54,647 nt of DNA, from contig JAJSLL010000013.1 in the NCBI GenBank assembly GCA_026127935.1, forward strand, positions 1 to 54,647. Reading direction: 5' to 3'. The position numbers and the translations under genes are program-made. Below, piece by piece: positions 24,528 to 33,663 of this stretch. A model generated the notes under the pieces. The model saw only the letters and a program-made list of their open reading frames with translations. It was not told the origin of the DNA and searched no databases. This DNA is from Thermoplasmatales archaeon. GTDB taxonomy: Archaea > Thermoplasmatota > Thermoplasmata > Thermoplasmatales > GCA-001856825. Positions within the stretch are counted from its first letter, which is position 1. Each line of letters opens with the position of its first letter.

Positions 24528-24997
24528 TGTCTCTCCTCCCCCCACAACTCAACCTCTTTCTTTCCCAGTTGTTCGGGAGTATACCTCGTATTCTTTCTCA
24601 CGAAATGAATTTCCTCGACATCCGCCTCTAGTGTGATCGCACCAGTCGGGCATATCTCCTCGCAGAGATTGCAGTGGATGCAGGTTGAAACATCAACGCT
24701 CGGGTAGATCTCTCTTTTGTTCGGATATTTCTTGTCCGTTTCTGGCTTCTTAACGAAGTGAAAATCAACCATTCTTATAGTTCCGTTGGGGCAGATCTGT
24801 TCGCAGAGAGTACACCCAATGCACGTCTCAGTGTTTAGGTAAACCCTACCAGTTGTTCTCGCGGGGTACTCGAGCTTCTCCTCTGGTACCTGTCTTGTCA
24901 CTTTGGGCTTGAAACCCTCAAGGAATATGGTCCAGATTCCCTTGATTATTCCTCCTATCCCCTGTAGGGGGCCGGGAGTCCTGTCGGCATCAGACAT
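24524..24997 (-). CDS. nuoI: NADH-quinone oxidoreductase-like subunit I, 2[4Fe-4S] ferredoxin type
   Basis: A 157-residue iron-sulfur subunit with two full cluster motifs, CIGCTLCEQICP (about residues 60-71) and CIHCNLCEEICP (about 101-112). These bind clusters N6a and N6b that pass electrons to NuoB. With no NuoE, NuoF or NuoG in the operon, NuoI is the likely docking point for an unknown donor, perhaps reduced ferredoxin. A GGAGGTG ribosome site precedes the ATG, which follows the nuoH stop directly. Confidence 0.94.
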   Translation of the reverse strand: MSDADRTPGPLQGIGGIIKGIWTIFLEGFKPKVTRQVPEEKLEYPARTTGRVYLNTETCIGCTLCEQICPNGTIRMVDFHFVKKPETDKKYPNKREIYPSVDVSTCIHCNLCEEICPTGAITLEADVEEIHFVRKNTRYTPEQLGKKEVELWGEERQ

Positions 24998-26077
24998 TTA
25001 GAAAACACCTCCCGCAAAGAGTGCAAATCCAACGCTTATGAAGAGATTGACGATACTCAGTGGAAGAAGGTACTTCCATCCCATGTCCAGGAACTGGTCC
25101 ACCCTGACCCTGAACACCGATACTTGGATCAGGAGGAAGATGAGCATGAAAACTCCAGCCTTGATTATTAGCCAGATCGTTCCAGGGAATATTGGTCCTT
25201 CCCAGCCTCCGAAATATATGGTAGCTATGACTAGAGACGCAAGTGCGGTACCGGCAAAGCCACCCATGTAGAATATTCCGTACCTCATCCCACTATATTC
25301 AGTGTTATATCCGCTCACTAGTTCGCTAGCGCTCTCTGGAAGATCAAACGGTGGAAATACCTGTTTGCCGAGAACGGCTAGGAAGAAGATTATGAACCCA
25401 AGGAATTCCGGTACTACAAAGGGTATGTGTCTTTGAGCTATAACGATGTCTTGCGCATTGAAGCTCCCTGCAAGTATAATGACCGATATGAGGGAAATCA
25501 GCATCGGGACCTCGTAGCTCATATCCTGTGCTGCAGCCCTTAGGGCTCCCAGCATTCCATACTTGTTGTGAGAGGCAAGTCCTCCGATGATCTCGCCAAC
25601 TGGCGAAATTATCATTGTTGCAACAAGGAAGAGAATTGTGTAGTTGAAATTGATGACCATCAGGTTCAGGAGTGAGACATTCCCGAATGGTATCATCATG
25701 AATCCGATTACCACCGGGGTGAAGACGAGGTATGGTGCCACCCTGAAAGCGGTTTTGTCGGCTGCAGTCGGAATAAGGTCCTGTTTCTGAATGAGTTTGA
25801 AAACGTCAGCAATGAGTTGAAGAGATCCCCAGGGTCCGAGTCTGTTAGGTCCGATTCTGTTCTGGACGTCAGCCATATACTTTCTGAAGACGTAGATGAG
25901 GATGATCACTACCAGCATTGCCAGGACGAACACCAGTATCACTTCAACAACGGCGACGATCAGGTACGCTATCCAGAGACCGATGGGATAACCGTGTGAT
26001 GTGAATGGCACGAAATCTATGTGAAGGAATTTCAGTATTCCATAGAGGATACTCATAAGGAAGAAGAATAGATTCAT
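24998..26077 (-). CDS. nuoH: NADH-quinone oxidoreductase-like subunit H
   Basis: A 359-residue membrane subunit forming most of the quinone chamber. DVQNRIGPNRLGPWGSLQ is the first signature; DVFKLIQKQDLIP, the GLASHNKYGMLGALRAAAQDMSYEVPM loop (split across the first matrix loop) and PFDLPESASELVSGYNTEYSG hold the charged residues linking quinone to the proton channels. The start overlaps the nuoD end by 4 nt and GGTGGAT serves as ribosome site. Confidence 0.94.
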   Translation of the reverse strand: MNLFFFLMSILYGILKFLHIDFVPFTSHGYPIGLWIAYLIVAVVEVILVFVLAMLVVIILIYVFRKYMADVQNRIGPNRLGPWGSLQLIADVFKLIQKQDLIPTAADKTAFRVAPYLVFTPVVIGFMMIPFGNVSLLNLMVINFNYTILFLVATMIISPVGEIIGGLASHNKYGMLGALRAAAQDMSYEVPMLISLISVIILAGSFNAQDIVIAQRHIPFVVPEFLGFIIFFLAVLGKQVFPPFDLPESASELVSGYNTEYSGMRYGIFYMGGFAGTALASLVIATIYFGGWEGPIFPGTIWLIIKAGVFMLIFLLIQVSVFRVRVDQFLDMGWKYLLPLSIVNLFISVGFALFAGGVF

Positions 26078-27180
26078 CTATCCACCTCTCCGAACACTGG
26101 GTCCATGGAACTCAGTGTAGCTGTCATGTCAGCGATCTTGTATCCGATCAGCATTGCCGGAGCTGCCGATAGGTTGGCAAAACTCGGGCTCCTGATCCTA
26201 AATCTGTATGGAATAGCAGAACCGTCTCCAACCAGGTAGATGCCAAACTCTCCCTTCGGTGATTCCGTTGGAATGTAAGACTCACCGGTTGCCTTTATCC
26301 TGACAAGCATAGGCTTCGAATATTTCTTGTTGTAGAAATCGCCTGCAGGCAACTTCTCGAGGACCTGTGCGACTATCCTTGCGCTCTGGTGCATCTCCTC
26401 TATCCTGACTAGCATCCTCGCATACACATCCCCGGCCTGTTGTGACGGGACGTCGAAATTGATCTGGTCGTAGTGGAGGTATGGTCTGTTCTTTCTCAGG
26501 TCCCACTTCTTGCCAGCTGCCCTGAGCATCGGGCCGGTTACGCCATATGAAATTGTGTCATCAAGGCTGAGCTTCCCCGTTCCCCTTGTTCTGGCAACGT
26601 ATATGTAGCTCTTCTTGAATATGTTCTCTATTTCAGTCAGATTCTTATCGAAATCGGACAGCCACGTCTTTATCATCTCCAATGATTTTGGAGTGACGTC
26701 GGAATAGACTCCACCGATTGCGAAATAATTGTAGAGCAGTCTGCTCCCTGTTATTTCATCTAGAATTCTGAATACCTTTTCCCTCTCCCTGAAGCAGTAG
26801 AAGAAGGGAGAGAGCATTCCCATATCGAGTCCGTGCGTGCCGAGCCAGATAAAGTGCGATGCAATCCTGTTCAGTTCAACCATCATCATTCTGATCCAAA
26901 GTGCACGGTCCGGAACCTGAATGTCCATCAGCTTTTCCGCGGACAGAACAAAACCGAGCTCCATATTGAGGGCGGCCGCATAATCGAGTCTATCGACGTA
27001 GATCTGCGCCTTGGGATAATAACCCATTTCTGATAGTTTTTCTGCATTTCTGTGAAGGTATCCAATGACGGGTTGCGCGTCAACTATGACCTCTCCATCC
27101 AGTTTCACCTTAACCCTCAACACTCCATGCGTAGACGGATGCTGTGGACCAAAGTTGACTTCCACAATCTTGTCTTGCAT
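26074..27180 (-). CDS. nuoD: NADH-quinone oxidoreductase-like subunit D
   Basis: A 368-residue 49-kDa-type subunit related to [NiFe] hydrogenase large subunits but lacking the metal-binding cysteines. NFGPQHPSTHGVLRV at the N-terminus contains the quinone-site His, and RTRGTGKL and YGVTGPMLRAAG are conserved. The frame extends to 27288, but GGAGGGG stands about 7 nt before the ATG at 27180, where NuoD proteins start. NuoC is a separate gene, unlike the NuoCD fusion of enterobacteria. Confidence 0.94.
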   Translation of the reverse strand: MQDKIVEVNFGPQHPSTHGVLRVKVKLDGEVIVDAQPVIGYLHRNAEKLSEMGYYPKAQIYVDRLDYAAALNMELGFVLSAEKLMDIQVPDRALWIRMMMVELNRIASHFIWLGTHGLDMGMLSPFFYCFREREKVFRILDEITGSRLLYNYFAIGGVYSDVTPKSLEMIKTWLSDFDKNLTEIENIFKKSYIYVARTRGTGKLSLDDTISYGVTGPMLRAAGKKWDLRKNRPYLHYDQINFDVPSQQAGDVYARMLVRIEEMHQSARIVAQVLEKLPAGDFYNKKYSKPMLVRIKATGESYIPTESPKGEFGIYLVGDGSAIPYRFRIRSPSFANLSAAPAMLIGYKIADMTATLSSMDPVFGEVDR

Positions 27181-27181
27181 C

Positions 27182-27637
27182 TCAGTACCCCTCCTTTTTC
27201 TCGAATGAGACCGTATCATCTCCGTCTTCCTTGAGGTTGACGTACTGTTTCTTATCCATTGGATAGTCCTTGCGGAGTGGGTGTCCAACCCAACCCTCTG
27301 CCAGTAAGATTCTCTTGAGATTCGGATGACCGTTGAACTTTATTCCTAAAAGATCCCACGTCTCTCTTTCGTGCCAGTTCGCACCTTTCCACAGAGATGT
27401 CACTGAATCTATTTCACCATCTGTCTTTGCTTTGACAACTAGCCTTTCCCCGCTCTTTGAGGATAGCAGATGATAGACCACCTCCAAGTGGTCCTTGTAA
27501 TCTATTCCAGTGATCATCAGCAGATAGTCGAATCCCTCATCCTTCTTTTCCTTGAGGAACTGAAGGATGTTCTCCTTTGCAACGTAGATGATTTTCACTC
27601 CGTCTTTGGAGGAAGCCTCACTCTCGACGGGTATCAA
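27182..27637 (-). CDS. nuoC: NADH-quinone oxidoreductase-like subunit C
   Basis: A 151-residue 30-kDa-type subunit. The family signature is [24 protein letters not shown] (split around residue 98), followed by [18 protein letters not shown], which contacts NuoD. The start is TTG 27637, supported by AAGGTGA 4 nt upstream; it overlaps the nuoB end by 4 nt. Confidence 0.92.
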   Translation of the reverse strand: MIPVESEASSKDGVKIIYVAKENILQFLKEKKDEGFDYLLMITGIDYKDHLEVVYHLLSSKSGERLVVKAKTDGEIDSVTSLWKGANWHERETWDLLGIKFNGHPNLKRILLAEGWVGHPLRKDYPMDKKQYVNLKEDGDDTVSFEKKEGY

Positions 27638-28092
27638 TGTTTCACCTTACCATCCGCGATCCTGTCTTGTAGGAGCTTTAGAGCCTTAATCAGTGATTCT
27701 GGCCTTGGGGGGCACCCATATATGTAAACATCCACAGGGACAACCTGGTCCACTCCATCCACCACGGAATAACCTCTGACGTACGGCCCACCAGCGGATG
27801 CACAGGCTCCCATGGAAATAACAAATTTCGGGAATGCCATTTGATCATAAAGTCTCCTTATCCTCGGCGCCATCTTCTTTGTAACAGTGCCAGAAACTAT
27901 CATGAGGTCCGAGTGTCTGGGAGAATCCCTGAACACATCCGACCCAAATCTTGCCCAGTCGTAATCGGAACCCATAGCGCTCATCATTTCCAGAGCACAG
28001 CACGCGAGTCCAAATGTGAACGGCCAAAGTGATTTTCCCGTACCCCACCTAAGTGCCTCGTCGAGCGTTGTAACGAGAATATTATCAGACAC
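27634..28092 (-). CDS. nuoB: NADH-quinone oxidoreductase-like subunit B
   Basis: A 152-residue subunit carrying the terminal cluster N2, next to the quinone. The adjacent cysteine pair is in [10 protein letters not shown] (about residues 30-31); the other two ligands are in [11 protein letters not shown] and IYGCPPRPE. Its start overlaps nuoA by 8 nt. Confidence 0.94.
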   Translation of the reverse strand: MSDNILVTTLDEALRWGTGKSLWPFTFGLACCALEMMSAMGSDYDWARFGSDVFRDSPRHSDLMIVSGTVTKKMAPRIRRLYDQMAFPKFVISMGACASAGGPYVRGYSVVDGVDQVVPVDVYIYGCPPRPESLIKALKLLQDRIADGKVKH

Positions 28093-28453
28093 TTGACCAC
28101 CTCATATATCCTTTCTTTGAAGCGTAAAATAGTCCACCAAGCAACACCGCGATAAACAGGACGACATCTAGGAATATTCCAGCTCCAAGTGCCCTTACCG
28201 ATCCGGCCCAAGGGAGGAGGAGAACGAAGTCCACGTCAAAAACGACGAATGCCATTATGAAGAAGTAGTACTGTATTGGAAGGGGCGACTGGAAGTCACC
28301 TACAGATACTTCCCCGCATTCGTAGCTGTCGTGTGTGTATCTGCCGTACGATTTTGGCGAGAAGTGACGCGCCGTTCCGAGTAGTATCGCGAGAATTATA
28401 GGTACAATAATGACTGCCAGAGCAAGGGCAGCCAGTTCAGGGGTCATGCTCAT
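28085..28453 (-). CDS. nuoA: NADH-quinone oxidoreductase-like subunit A
   Basis: A 122-residue membrane subunit with three helices. The loop [12 protein letters not shown] holds the conserved Glu-Cys-Gly of the quinone-chamber switch loop, and [15 protein letters not shown] is the conserved second-helix motif. It is the first gene of the nuo operon, and its ATG at 28453 follows a TATA box by about 27 nt, so the operon mRNA is probably leaderless. Confidence 0.93.
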   Translation of the reverse strand: MSMTPELAALALAVIIVPIILAILLGTARHFSPKSYGRYTHDSYECGEVSVGDFQSPLPIQYYFFIMAFVVFDVDFVLLLPWAGSVRALGAGIFLDVVLFIAVLLGGLFYASKKGYMRWSSV

Positions 28454-28474
28454 CTACAGATAAGTGATTTATCA

Positions 28475-28485
28475 AATTTATATGT
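28475..28485 (-). promoter_or_regulatory. TATA box of the nuo operon
   Basis: On the minus strand ACATATAAATT lies about 27 nt before the nuoA ATG. The operon therefore has a promoter of its own inside the short gap after sdhB, although read-through from the sdh genes is possible. Confidence 0.6.
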
Positions 28486-28511
28486 TGTCAAAGTTTTGTT
28501 ACGGTTAAGTG

Positions 28512-29315
28512 TTAAGAAACCCCTGAAACAGACTTTCTCTCCGGACCTTTTGTCGCTTCTTTTTGCTTGTACTTGACAAATGAGTTCGAGGCCAATAATT
28601 GTCGAAGCAATTGGACTCCGAGTGCTGGGTCTACTCCCTTGGGGCATACCTCCGAACACGCTCCCGAGAAGTGGCATCTCCACACCCCGTGTTTCGAGTC
28701 GAGAACGTTCAGCCTCTCGTTGAATCCCATGTCTCTGTTGTCTGTTATGTACCTGTATCCCTGAGCTAGTGACTGGGGTCCGAGATAGAGTTCGTCGGTT
28801 GCATTCGTGGGACACGCTGATAGACACATTCCGCAGAGTATGCAGTCCGTGAACATCGCATACTCTTCACGCTGTTCCGGAGTCTGAAGGAATTCGCTCT
28901 TCGGTTCCTCCTCTTCCCTGATAATGTAGGGCTTGACAGATTCATGATTCCTGAAGAGTTTAGAGAGGTCTGGAACGAGGTCCTTCACTATGGGATAATT
29001 GCCCATAGGGTCAACCTTTATCAGATCCTTGTTGAGTTCGAGAATCTGTGTCTGGCACGCCAATTGCTCCTTCCCGTTTATGATCATCCCGCACGACCCG
29101 CATATCCCCATCCTGCAGGAATATCTTGCAGAGACGGAATGGTCGAGGTGCTCCTTGATGTACAGTATTCCATCGAGGACGGTCATACCCATCTGCACAG
29201 GTACCTTATACTCCATGTACTTCGGGAGCTCTCTCTTTTCCGGATCATATCTTCTCACCCGGAACGTGACCGTCTTCAAGACTTCCCCAAATCCTTTCAG
29301 CGCTAGTTCTTGCAT
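28512..29315 (-). CDS. sdhB: succinate dehydrogenase/fumarate reductase iron-sulfur subunit (first set)
   Basis: A 267-residue subunit carrying three clusters. The plant-type [2Fe-2S] site is YSCRMGICGSCG with a distal Cys near residue 82; CILCGMCLSACP and CSEVCPKGVDP give the [4Fe-4S] and [3Fe-4S] sites. It passes electrons from the flavin to the membrane anchor. It is the last gene of an sdhA-C-D-B operon and has a GGAGGAATC ribosome site before the ATG. The direction of reaction (succinate oxidation or fumarate reduction) cannot be told from sequence. Confidence 0.93.
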   Translation of the reverse strand: MQELALKGFGEVLKTVTFRVRRYDPEKRELPKYMEYKVPVQMGMTVLDGILYIKEHLDHSVSARYSCRMGICGSCGMIINGKEQLACQTQILELNKDLIKVDPMGNYPIVKDLVPDLSKLFRNHESVKPYIIREEEEPKSEFLQTPEQREEYAMFTDCILCGMCLSACPTNATDELYLGPQSLAQGYRYITDNRDMGFNERLNVLDSKHGVWRCHFSGACSEVCPKGVDPALGVQLLRQLLASNSFVKYKQKEATKGPERKSVSGVS

Positions 29316-29316
29316 A

Positions 29317-29721
29317 TCAGATTCCTCCTCCGTTTAGCATCGCTACTATTGTGTTGGACCCGTAGATGAAAATGATCAGAGCGACGATGAGCATTGAATA
29401 AGTTATGATCTTCTCCCTCGTACCTCCCGGAAACTGTTCGGACAGAATGACTCTGAATCCGTTGAAGACGTGGAACACAAGGAATGTAAGGAGTAGCTCG
29501 AAGACCGATCCCCAGGCCAATGAAGTGTAGACGGCCTTGACGCTATAGTAATTGAGTGTTCCTCCGATGAGGATGTGTGCACCACTCGAACTGTTGTAGA
29601 GGTAGAGTATCTTGTCCGAGGTGGGTGCTAGTGCACTGATCGCAAGAAAATGCATCGATCCAAAAACGAGTATGAGAAGACCCGTCATGTACTGTATGAA
29701 CATTATCCGTGACTCTCTCAC
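29317..29721 (-). CDS. sdhD: succinate dehydrogenase membrane anchor subunit D
   Basis: A 134-residue protein with three hydrophobic helices. FHVFNGFRVIL near residue 85 resembles the His-x-x-x-Gly-x-Arg haem-ligand segment of SdhC/SdhD families. The start is GTG 29721 in a GTGA overlap with the sdhC stop, with GGGGTGATC as ribosome site; the in-frame ATG at 29703 is less well supported. It anchors the SdhAB head and helps form the quinone site. Confidence 0.8.
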   Translation of the reverse strand: MRESRIMFIQYMTGLLILVFGSMHFLAISALAPTSDKILYLYNSSSGAHILIGGTLNYYSVKAVYTSLAWGSVFELLLTFLVFHVFNGFRVILSEQFPGGTREKIITYSMLIVALIIFIYGSNTIVAMLNGGGI

Positions 29722-30170
29722 AGGATCACCCCTGTGAAGATGAAATAGATACCCACTGCGCTAATAATTATCATGAGAACTCCAAGCATTATCTTGAGGA
29801 CGTTGTTCAATCCCTTGAGTGATTTCGGTCTGTACGGAAATTCTGGTCTGTATGGTTTCGGAAGCATCAGTCCGTTTTCAACTATCGTAAGCCTTATGCC
29901 GTTAAGGGCATGATATACTGCGACCAGCAGAACGCCCGACAGGATGAACGGACCGAAATGCGGTCCGAATGGATAGTCAAGGAAGACCATGAGTGAGTTC
30001 CAGGTAATCGGGCCATCCAGGATGTGGGATGTCTCCCACACGTGGGCTATCAGATAGAGCCCCAGAATTATTCCCGTCAGTCTGTGGAGAGAATACATCC
30101 ATCTGTCCGTCCCGTACTTGAATGGGTTGAACCACGAAATCCAGCCTTTCTTGTTTTCTATTGTCATCAT
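29718..30170 (-). CDS. sdhC: succinate dehydrogenase cytochrome b556 subunit C
   Basis: A 150-residue, three-helix cytochrome b subunit. SLHRLTGIILGLYLI is the quinone-site signature of SdhC, and VAVYHALNGIRL provides the haem b His. A GAGGTGA ribosome site precedes the ATG. It sits between sdhA and sdhD and overlaps sdhD by 4 nt. Confidence 0.9.
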   Translation of the reverse strand: MMTIENKKGWISWFNPFKYGTDRWMYSLHRLTGIILGLYLIAHVWETSHILDGPITWNSLMVFLDYPFGPHFGPFILSGVLLVAVYHALNGIRLTIVENGLMLPKPYRPEFPYRPKSLKGLNNVLKIMLGVLMIIISAVGIYFIFTGVIL

Positions 30171-30176
30171 TTCACC

Positions 30177-31892
30177 TCAATATACCCTCGGCTCTGGTTT
30201 CCATTTGGTGAGCGTTACTGGACGGTAAGTTATACTCAACTTGCCACCAACTCTCTTCGCAATCGTGTGCTTCAGATAGTTGTCGTCATCCCTCTTTGGA
30301 TAATCCGTTCTGAAGTGGGAACCCCTGCTCTCTTTCCTCTCGAGCGCGCTGTTCACAACAACTTCAGCTAGTTCGACCAGGTTCTTCATTTCCAGTGAAG
30401 CGATCAGGTTCTGGTTGTACACATTCCCCTTTTCTGAGATCGAAATCTTCTTGCTTCTCTCGATGAGCCCCCTTATTATTCTCAACCCATCCGTGAGGTC
30501 CTTCTCGTTCCTGAAAACATAAGCGTCCTTGTCCATTGTAGTCCAGAGGTCTCTCTTGATATCGTAGGGGTCGTTATCTCCCGTATCTTTGTATGCGCTT
30601 GAAATGAAGTTCTCTGCCTTCACTCTCTCTCCCTCTGGAAGATTGTTAGAACTGCTGTCTGATAACAACCACTTTGCAGAATCTTCTCCGGTTACCTTTC
30701 CGAACACAACGCATTCGCTGGTTGAGTTAGCTCCGAGTCTGTTTGAACCGTGAACAGAGAGACACGCCGTCTCTCCAGCAGCCCACAGTCCTGTAACTCC
30801 AGTGAAGCCAGTGCGAGTGACGTCTATCCCACCCATGGTATAATGTGCAGATGGCCTCACAGGCAAAGGAGAATCGACGGGATCTAACCCGACGTAATGG
30901 TTTCCGATCTCCCTCACCTGGGATAATTTTTCCTTAATCTTTTCAGCTCCAATCGCGGAGAAATCCAAGAGAAGATAATCGAGTCCGTTTGGTCCCTTGA
31001 ATCCTTTCCCGTCTAGAATTTCAGTCATCATGCTTCTGGAAACAATGTCCCTCGGGGCAAGGTCCTTTTTTGTCGGAGCATATTTCTCCATGAACCTCTC
31101 TCCCTTTGCGTTCCTCAGAATGCCACCGTCACCCCTCACTCCCTCCGTGATCAGTATCCCTGAGGGTACCAATCCAGTCGGATGGAACTGAACGAATTCG
31201 ATATCCTTGAGGTTCATTCCCTGTCTCAGGGCAATCGCCAGTCCATCGCCGGTAACGAGGTGCGAATAGGTTGTGTAACCGTACAACCTTCCAAGACCAC
31301 CTGTAGCAATTATTCCAGCTCTTGCCTTGAATATCCTAATCTGTCCTGTCGGGATGTCGAATGCCATCACTCCCTTGAACTTGTTATTCTCGATTATGAA
31401 ATCATAAACGAATTGCTCGTGGAACTTGTCAACGTTCCCGTATTTTAGCATGGTATCGTAGAGCGTGTGAACCTCGTAGAATCCAGTTCTGTCTGCAGCA
31501 AATGTAGCACGGGGATAGGAGTGACCTCCGAAAGGTCTCTGTGCGATCCTTCCGTCGTCTCTTCTTGCCCAAGGAATTCCCCAGTGTTCAAGCTCCAGTA
31601 TGTCGATCGGAGATTGTCTTACAAAAAATTCGACAATGTCCTGGTCGCACAAGTAGTCTGATCCTTTCACTGTATCGTAAGCGTGAAGATCAAAGGAATC
31701 TCCCTCATCCGTGTAAAGAACTGCGGCAGATCCACCTTCAGCTGATATCGAATGCGGCCTCATCAACTGATTCTTTGCAATAATGGCAATCCGCAATTTT
31801 CCCTTACTGACTCTTGCGGCCTCGATGGCTGCCCTAAGCCCTGCTAGTCCAGAACCAACTATGATTAAATCGTAATCAAAGACTTCGACCAA
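30177..31892 (-). CDS. sdhA: succinate dehydrogenase/fumarate reductase flavoprotein subunit (first set)
   Basis: A 571-residue flavoprotein. [13 protein letters not shown] binds FAD, the His in [10 protein letters not shown] is in place for covalent flavin attachment, and [21 protein letters not shown] with later [11 protein letters not shown] and [10 protein letters not shown] form the substrate site. It leads the sdhA-C-D-B operon. The start is TTG 31892; an AT-rich box near 31923-31935 is upstream, but a little farther (about 36 nt) than in the leaderless genes, and the exact start is less sure than elsewhere. Confidence 0.92.
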   Translation of the reverse strand: MVEVFDYDLIIVGSGLAGLRAAIEAARVSKGKLRIAIIAKNQLMRPHSISAEGGSAAVLYTDEGDSFDLHAYDTVKGSDYLCDQDIVEFFVRQSPIDILELEHWGIPWARRDDGRIAQRPFGGHSYPRATFAADRTGFYEVHTLYDTMLKYGNVDKFHEQFVYDFIIENNKFKGVMAFDIPTGQIRIFKARAGIIATGGLGRLYGYTTYSHLVTGDGLAIALRQGMNLKDIEFVQFHPTGLVPSGILITEGVRGDGGILRNAKGERFMEKYAPTKKDLAPRDIVSRSMMTEILDGKGFKGPNGLDYLLLDFSAIGAEKIKEKLSQVREIGNHYVGLDPVDSPLPVRPSAHYTMGGIDVTRTGFTGVTGLWAAGETACLSVHGSNRLGANSTSECVVFGKVTGEDSAKWLLSDSSSNNLPEGERVKAENFISSAYKDTGDNDPYDIKRDLWTTMDKDAYVFRNEKDLTDGLRIIRGLIERSKKISISEKGNVYNQNLIASLEMKNLVELAEVVVNSALERKESRGSHFRTDYPKRDDDNYLKHTIAKRVGGKLSITYRPVTLTKWKPEPRVY

Positions 31893-31974
31893 ATAGATCG
31901 CCAGTAAGAAAGTGCATGACGCTATAAAAATTAAATTCCCTATTTAGTATAATAAACTAAATTAGGAGAACCTA

Positions 31975-32010
31975 AGATAAGAATATGGAGAAAAAAATCT
32001 ATTCTTATCT
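31975..32010 (-). terminator. hairpin after the second sdh operon
   Basis: AGATAAGAATA (31975-31985) and TATTCTTATCT (32000-32010) are a perfect 11-bp inverted repeat with a 14-nt loop. On the minus strand the loop carries seven consecutive T residues. It lies 14 nt past the stop of the 56-residue gene and before the first sdhA, where transcription of the second operon should end. Archaeal termination depends on T-runs, so the loop run may be the functional part. Confidence 0.6.
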
Positions 32011-32023
32011 CCTTTTCACCAAA

Positions 32024-32194
32024 TTAAGTTGCAAGAATAGAGAATGCGAATATCACGAATCCTGCTGCCACCATTCCTACTATTCCTGTCTTCGTTATGT
32101 CGGTAACTTTGAACAACACTCCGGCAATTTCTATGATGAAAATACCTAGGAAGAAGAGCGGGTATCTGTATCTGCTGGGAAGTATCTTCAGCAT
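32024..32194 (-). CDS. 56-residue membrane protein in the second sdh operon
   Basis: An ORF of 56 codons plus stop that begins 3 nt after the stop of the anchor gene and ends just before the terminator hairpin. Its sequence begins MLKILPSRYRYPLFFLGIFI and contains two hydrophobic helices (about residues 12-30 and 37-55) joined by a short polar KVTDITKTG loop. It fits a small extra subunit of the Sdh1-like complex: mycobacterial succinate dehydrogenases have been found to contain small additional membrane polypeptides. No family can be named from the sequence alone. Operon position and a clean two-helix pattern support a real gene. Confidence 0.65.
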   Translation of the reverse strand: MLKILPSRYRYPLFFLGIFIIEIAGVLFKVTDITKTGIVGMVAAGFVIFAFSILAT

Positions 32195-32197
32195 CGA

Positions 32198-32917
32198 TCA
32201 CAACCCCGAATGGATGAGCACGATGTTAGGGATCACTCCGCCGATCATTCCTCTTATGAACAGGTCGACGAACACGAACATTATCAGACTCGTCCAGGCA
32301 ATTGCCTCGTGATGGCCGTTGAGCCTTGACTGCAGCCTGTAAAGTGAATTCTTTTTGTTCTGGTTTGCAGGGCAGTTGACGCAGTCCTTGTAGCCGCCTA
32401 TGAGGTGTCTCACCGAATGACAGGAGAATGTATAGGTTGTGACTGCAACTGCGTTAACCGCGAGTATGATTGTTCCCAGAGTCACTGTGACAGCACCGGT
32501 GTAGACGATTGAAACGTAAACGTCATAGAAGAAGAATGGAAGGATTGCCCATGCCGTGTACATGAAGTACCTATGTACATTTTCCACCCGGAAGAATCCT
32601 GTCTCACCACTGTATCCTCTCTTCTTTGAATCGAGTCTAACGTCGGTTGCGCAGCTGTTCGGATGATTGAAGAGGTGTCTGTGGTAATCCTTTCTGTAGG
32701 CGTAGCAAGTCAGTCTGAAGAGAACTACCAGTGGAAGTATCAGGACCGTAGGCGTGTAAAATGGATCGGTCAGTCCATCGAATACTGGAACTTTGTAAAG
32801 CAGTATCAGCACCGTACCCAAGATGGATATCATGACGAATGACCAGAACCTCCAGTTCGGTTCAAGGAATTCCGGCGGTATCAGGTGCTTGAGGGAAGTA
32901 TCGCTCGCCGCTCTCAT
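32198..32917 (-). CDS. large membrane anchor of an Sdh1-type succinate dehydrogenase/fumarate reductase
   Basis: A 239-residue protein with about five or six hydrophobic helices. It resembles the single large anchor of actinobacterial Sdh1: FRLTCYAYRKDYHR, the NPNSCATD loop, VENVHRYFMYTAWAIL, TFSCHSVRHLIGGYKDC and RLNGHHEAIAWTSL are recognisable in order. Several His residues (HRYF, CHSVRH, NGHH) could bind haem b. This anchor is unrelated in layout to the SdhC/SdhD pair of the first operon. Its ATG overlaps the stop of the iron-sulfur gene (ATGA), and a 56-residue gene follows. Confidence 0.78.
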   Translation of the reverse strand: MRAASDTSLKHLIPPEFLEPNWRFWSFVMISILGTVLILLYKVPVFDGLTDPFYTPTVLILPLVVLFRLTCYAYRKDYHRHLFNHPNSCATDVRLDSKKRGYSGETGFFRVENVHRYFMYTAWAILPFFFYDVYVSIVYTGAVTVTLGTIILAVNAVAVTTYTFSCHSVRHLIGGYKDCVNCPANQNKKNSLYRLQSRLNGHHEAIAWTSLIMFVFVDLFIRGMIGGVIPNIVLIHSGL

Positions 32918-33663
32918 GCCTTCACCCTCCTTTGTTTTCTTGACCTCAAGAACATCGCAATGGGGTCGTATGAAATATTGACAGCCCTCTCCTTCTCCGG
33001 AATTATTGCATTATCAGTAATGTGTATTTCCTCAGGGCATACTTCACTGCAACACTTCGTGATGTTGCAATATCCAAGCCCCGCATCTTTGTTCATGAAC
33101 TCAGATCGGTTTAAGGTGTCCAGTGGATGCATGTCAAGTGAGGCAGCCTTCACGACGTGCCTGGGTCCAAAGTAGCCTGTGCTGTGGTCTCTTATAACGT
33201 GACAGACATCCTGACACAGGAAACATTCTATGCACTTCTTGAATTCCTTCGACCTCTCTATATCTACCTGTGATATTCTCCATGGTTTTTCCAGGCCCTC
33301 CTTTGGGGTGAATTTCGGGATCTTCTTCAGGAGTGCCCAGTTTTCAGACACATCGGTCACCAAATCCTTTATGAGCGGGAATGCCGCCATCGGTGCGACC
33401 TTGATCTTGTCTCCCTTCAATGAGTCCACCCTGGTCTTGCACATCAGAGATGGCTTGTGGTTAATCTCAGCAGAACACGAACCGCATTTCCCGGCACTGC
33501 AATTCCACCTGAGAGACATACTCGGGTCTAGGTGTCTCTCGATGTACTTCATTGCATCGAGGACGACCATTCCATCTTCTCTTGGAACCTCATAATCGAC
33601 ATACTTCCCCTCCTTTTCAACAGCAGGGTCTCTTCTGAAAACGCTTACCTTTACAGTATCCAT
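32914..33663 (-). CDS. succinate dehydrogenase/fumarate reductase iron-sulfur subunit (second, Sdh1-like set)
   Basis: A 249-residue subunit. WNCSAGKCGSCSAEI with a following MCKTR Cys is the [2Fe-2S] site, KKCIECFLCQDVCHVIRDH the [4Fe-4S] site, and GLGYCNITKCCSEVCPEEIHITDNA the [3Fe-4S] region (each given in part). The whole layout, including LVTDVSENW and the DMHPLDTLNR stretch, is close to actinobacterial Sdh1 and unlike the first set's SdhB, so the two complexes are not recent duplicates. It is coupled by overlaps to the flavoprotein before it and the anchor after it. Confidence 0.92.
   Translation of the reverse strand: MDTVKVSVFRRDPAVEKEGKYVDYEVPREDGMVVLDAMKYIERHLDPSMSLRWNCSAGKCGSCSAEINHKPSLMCKTRVDSLKGDKIKVAPMAAFPLIKDLVTDVSENWALLKKIPKFTPKEGLEKPWRISQVDIERSKEFKKCIECFLCQDVCHVIRDHSTGYFGPRHVVKAASLDMHPLDTLNRSEFMNKDAGLGYCNITKCCSEVCPEEIHITDNAIIPEKERAVNISYDPIAMFLRSRKQRRVKA

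Noticed and set aside
28450-28827. A 125-codon minus-strand ORF over sdhB and the nuo promoter
   Set aside because: It is a shadow of sdhB in another frame and would cover the nuoA promoter.
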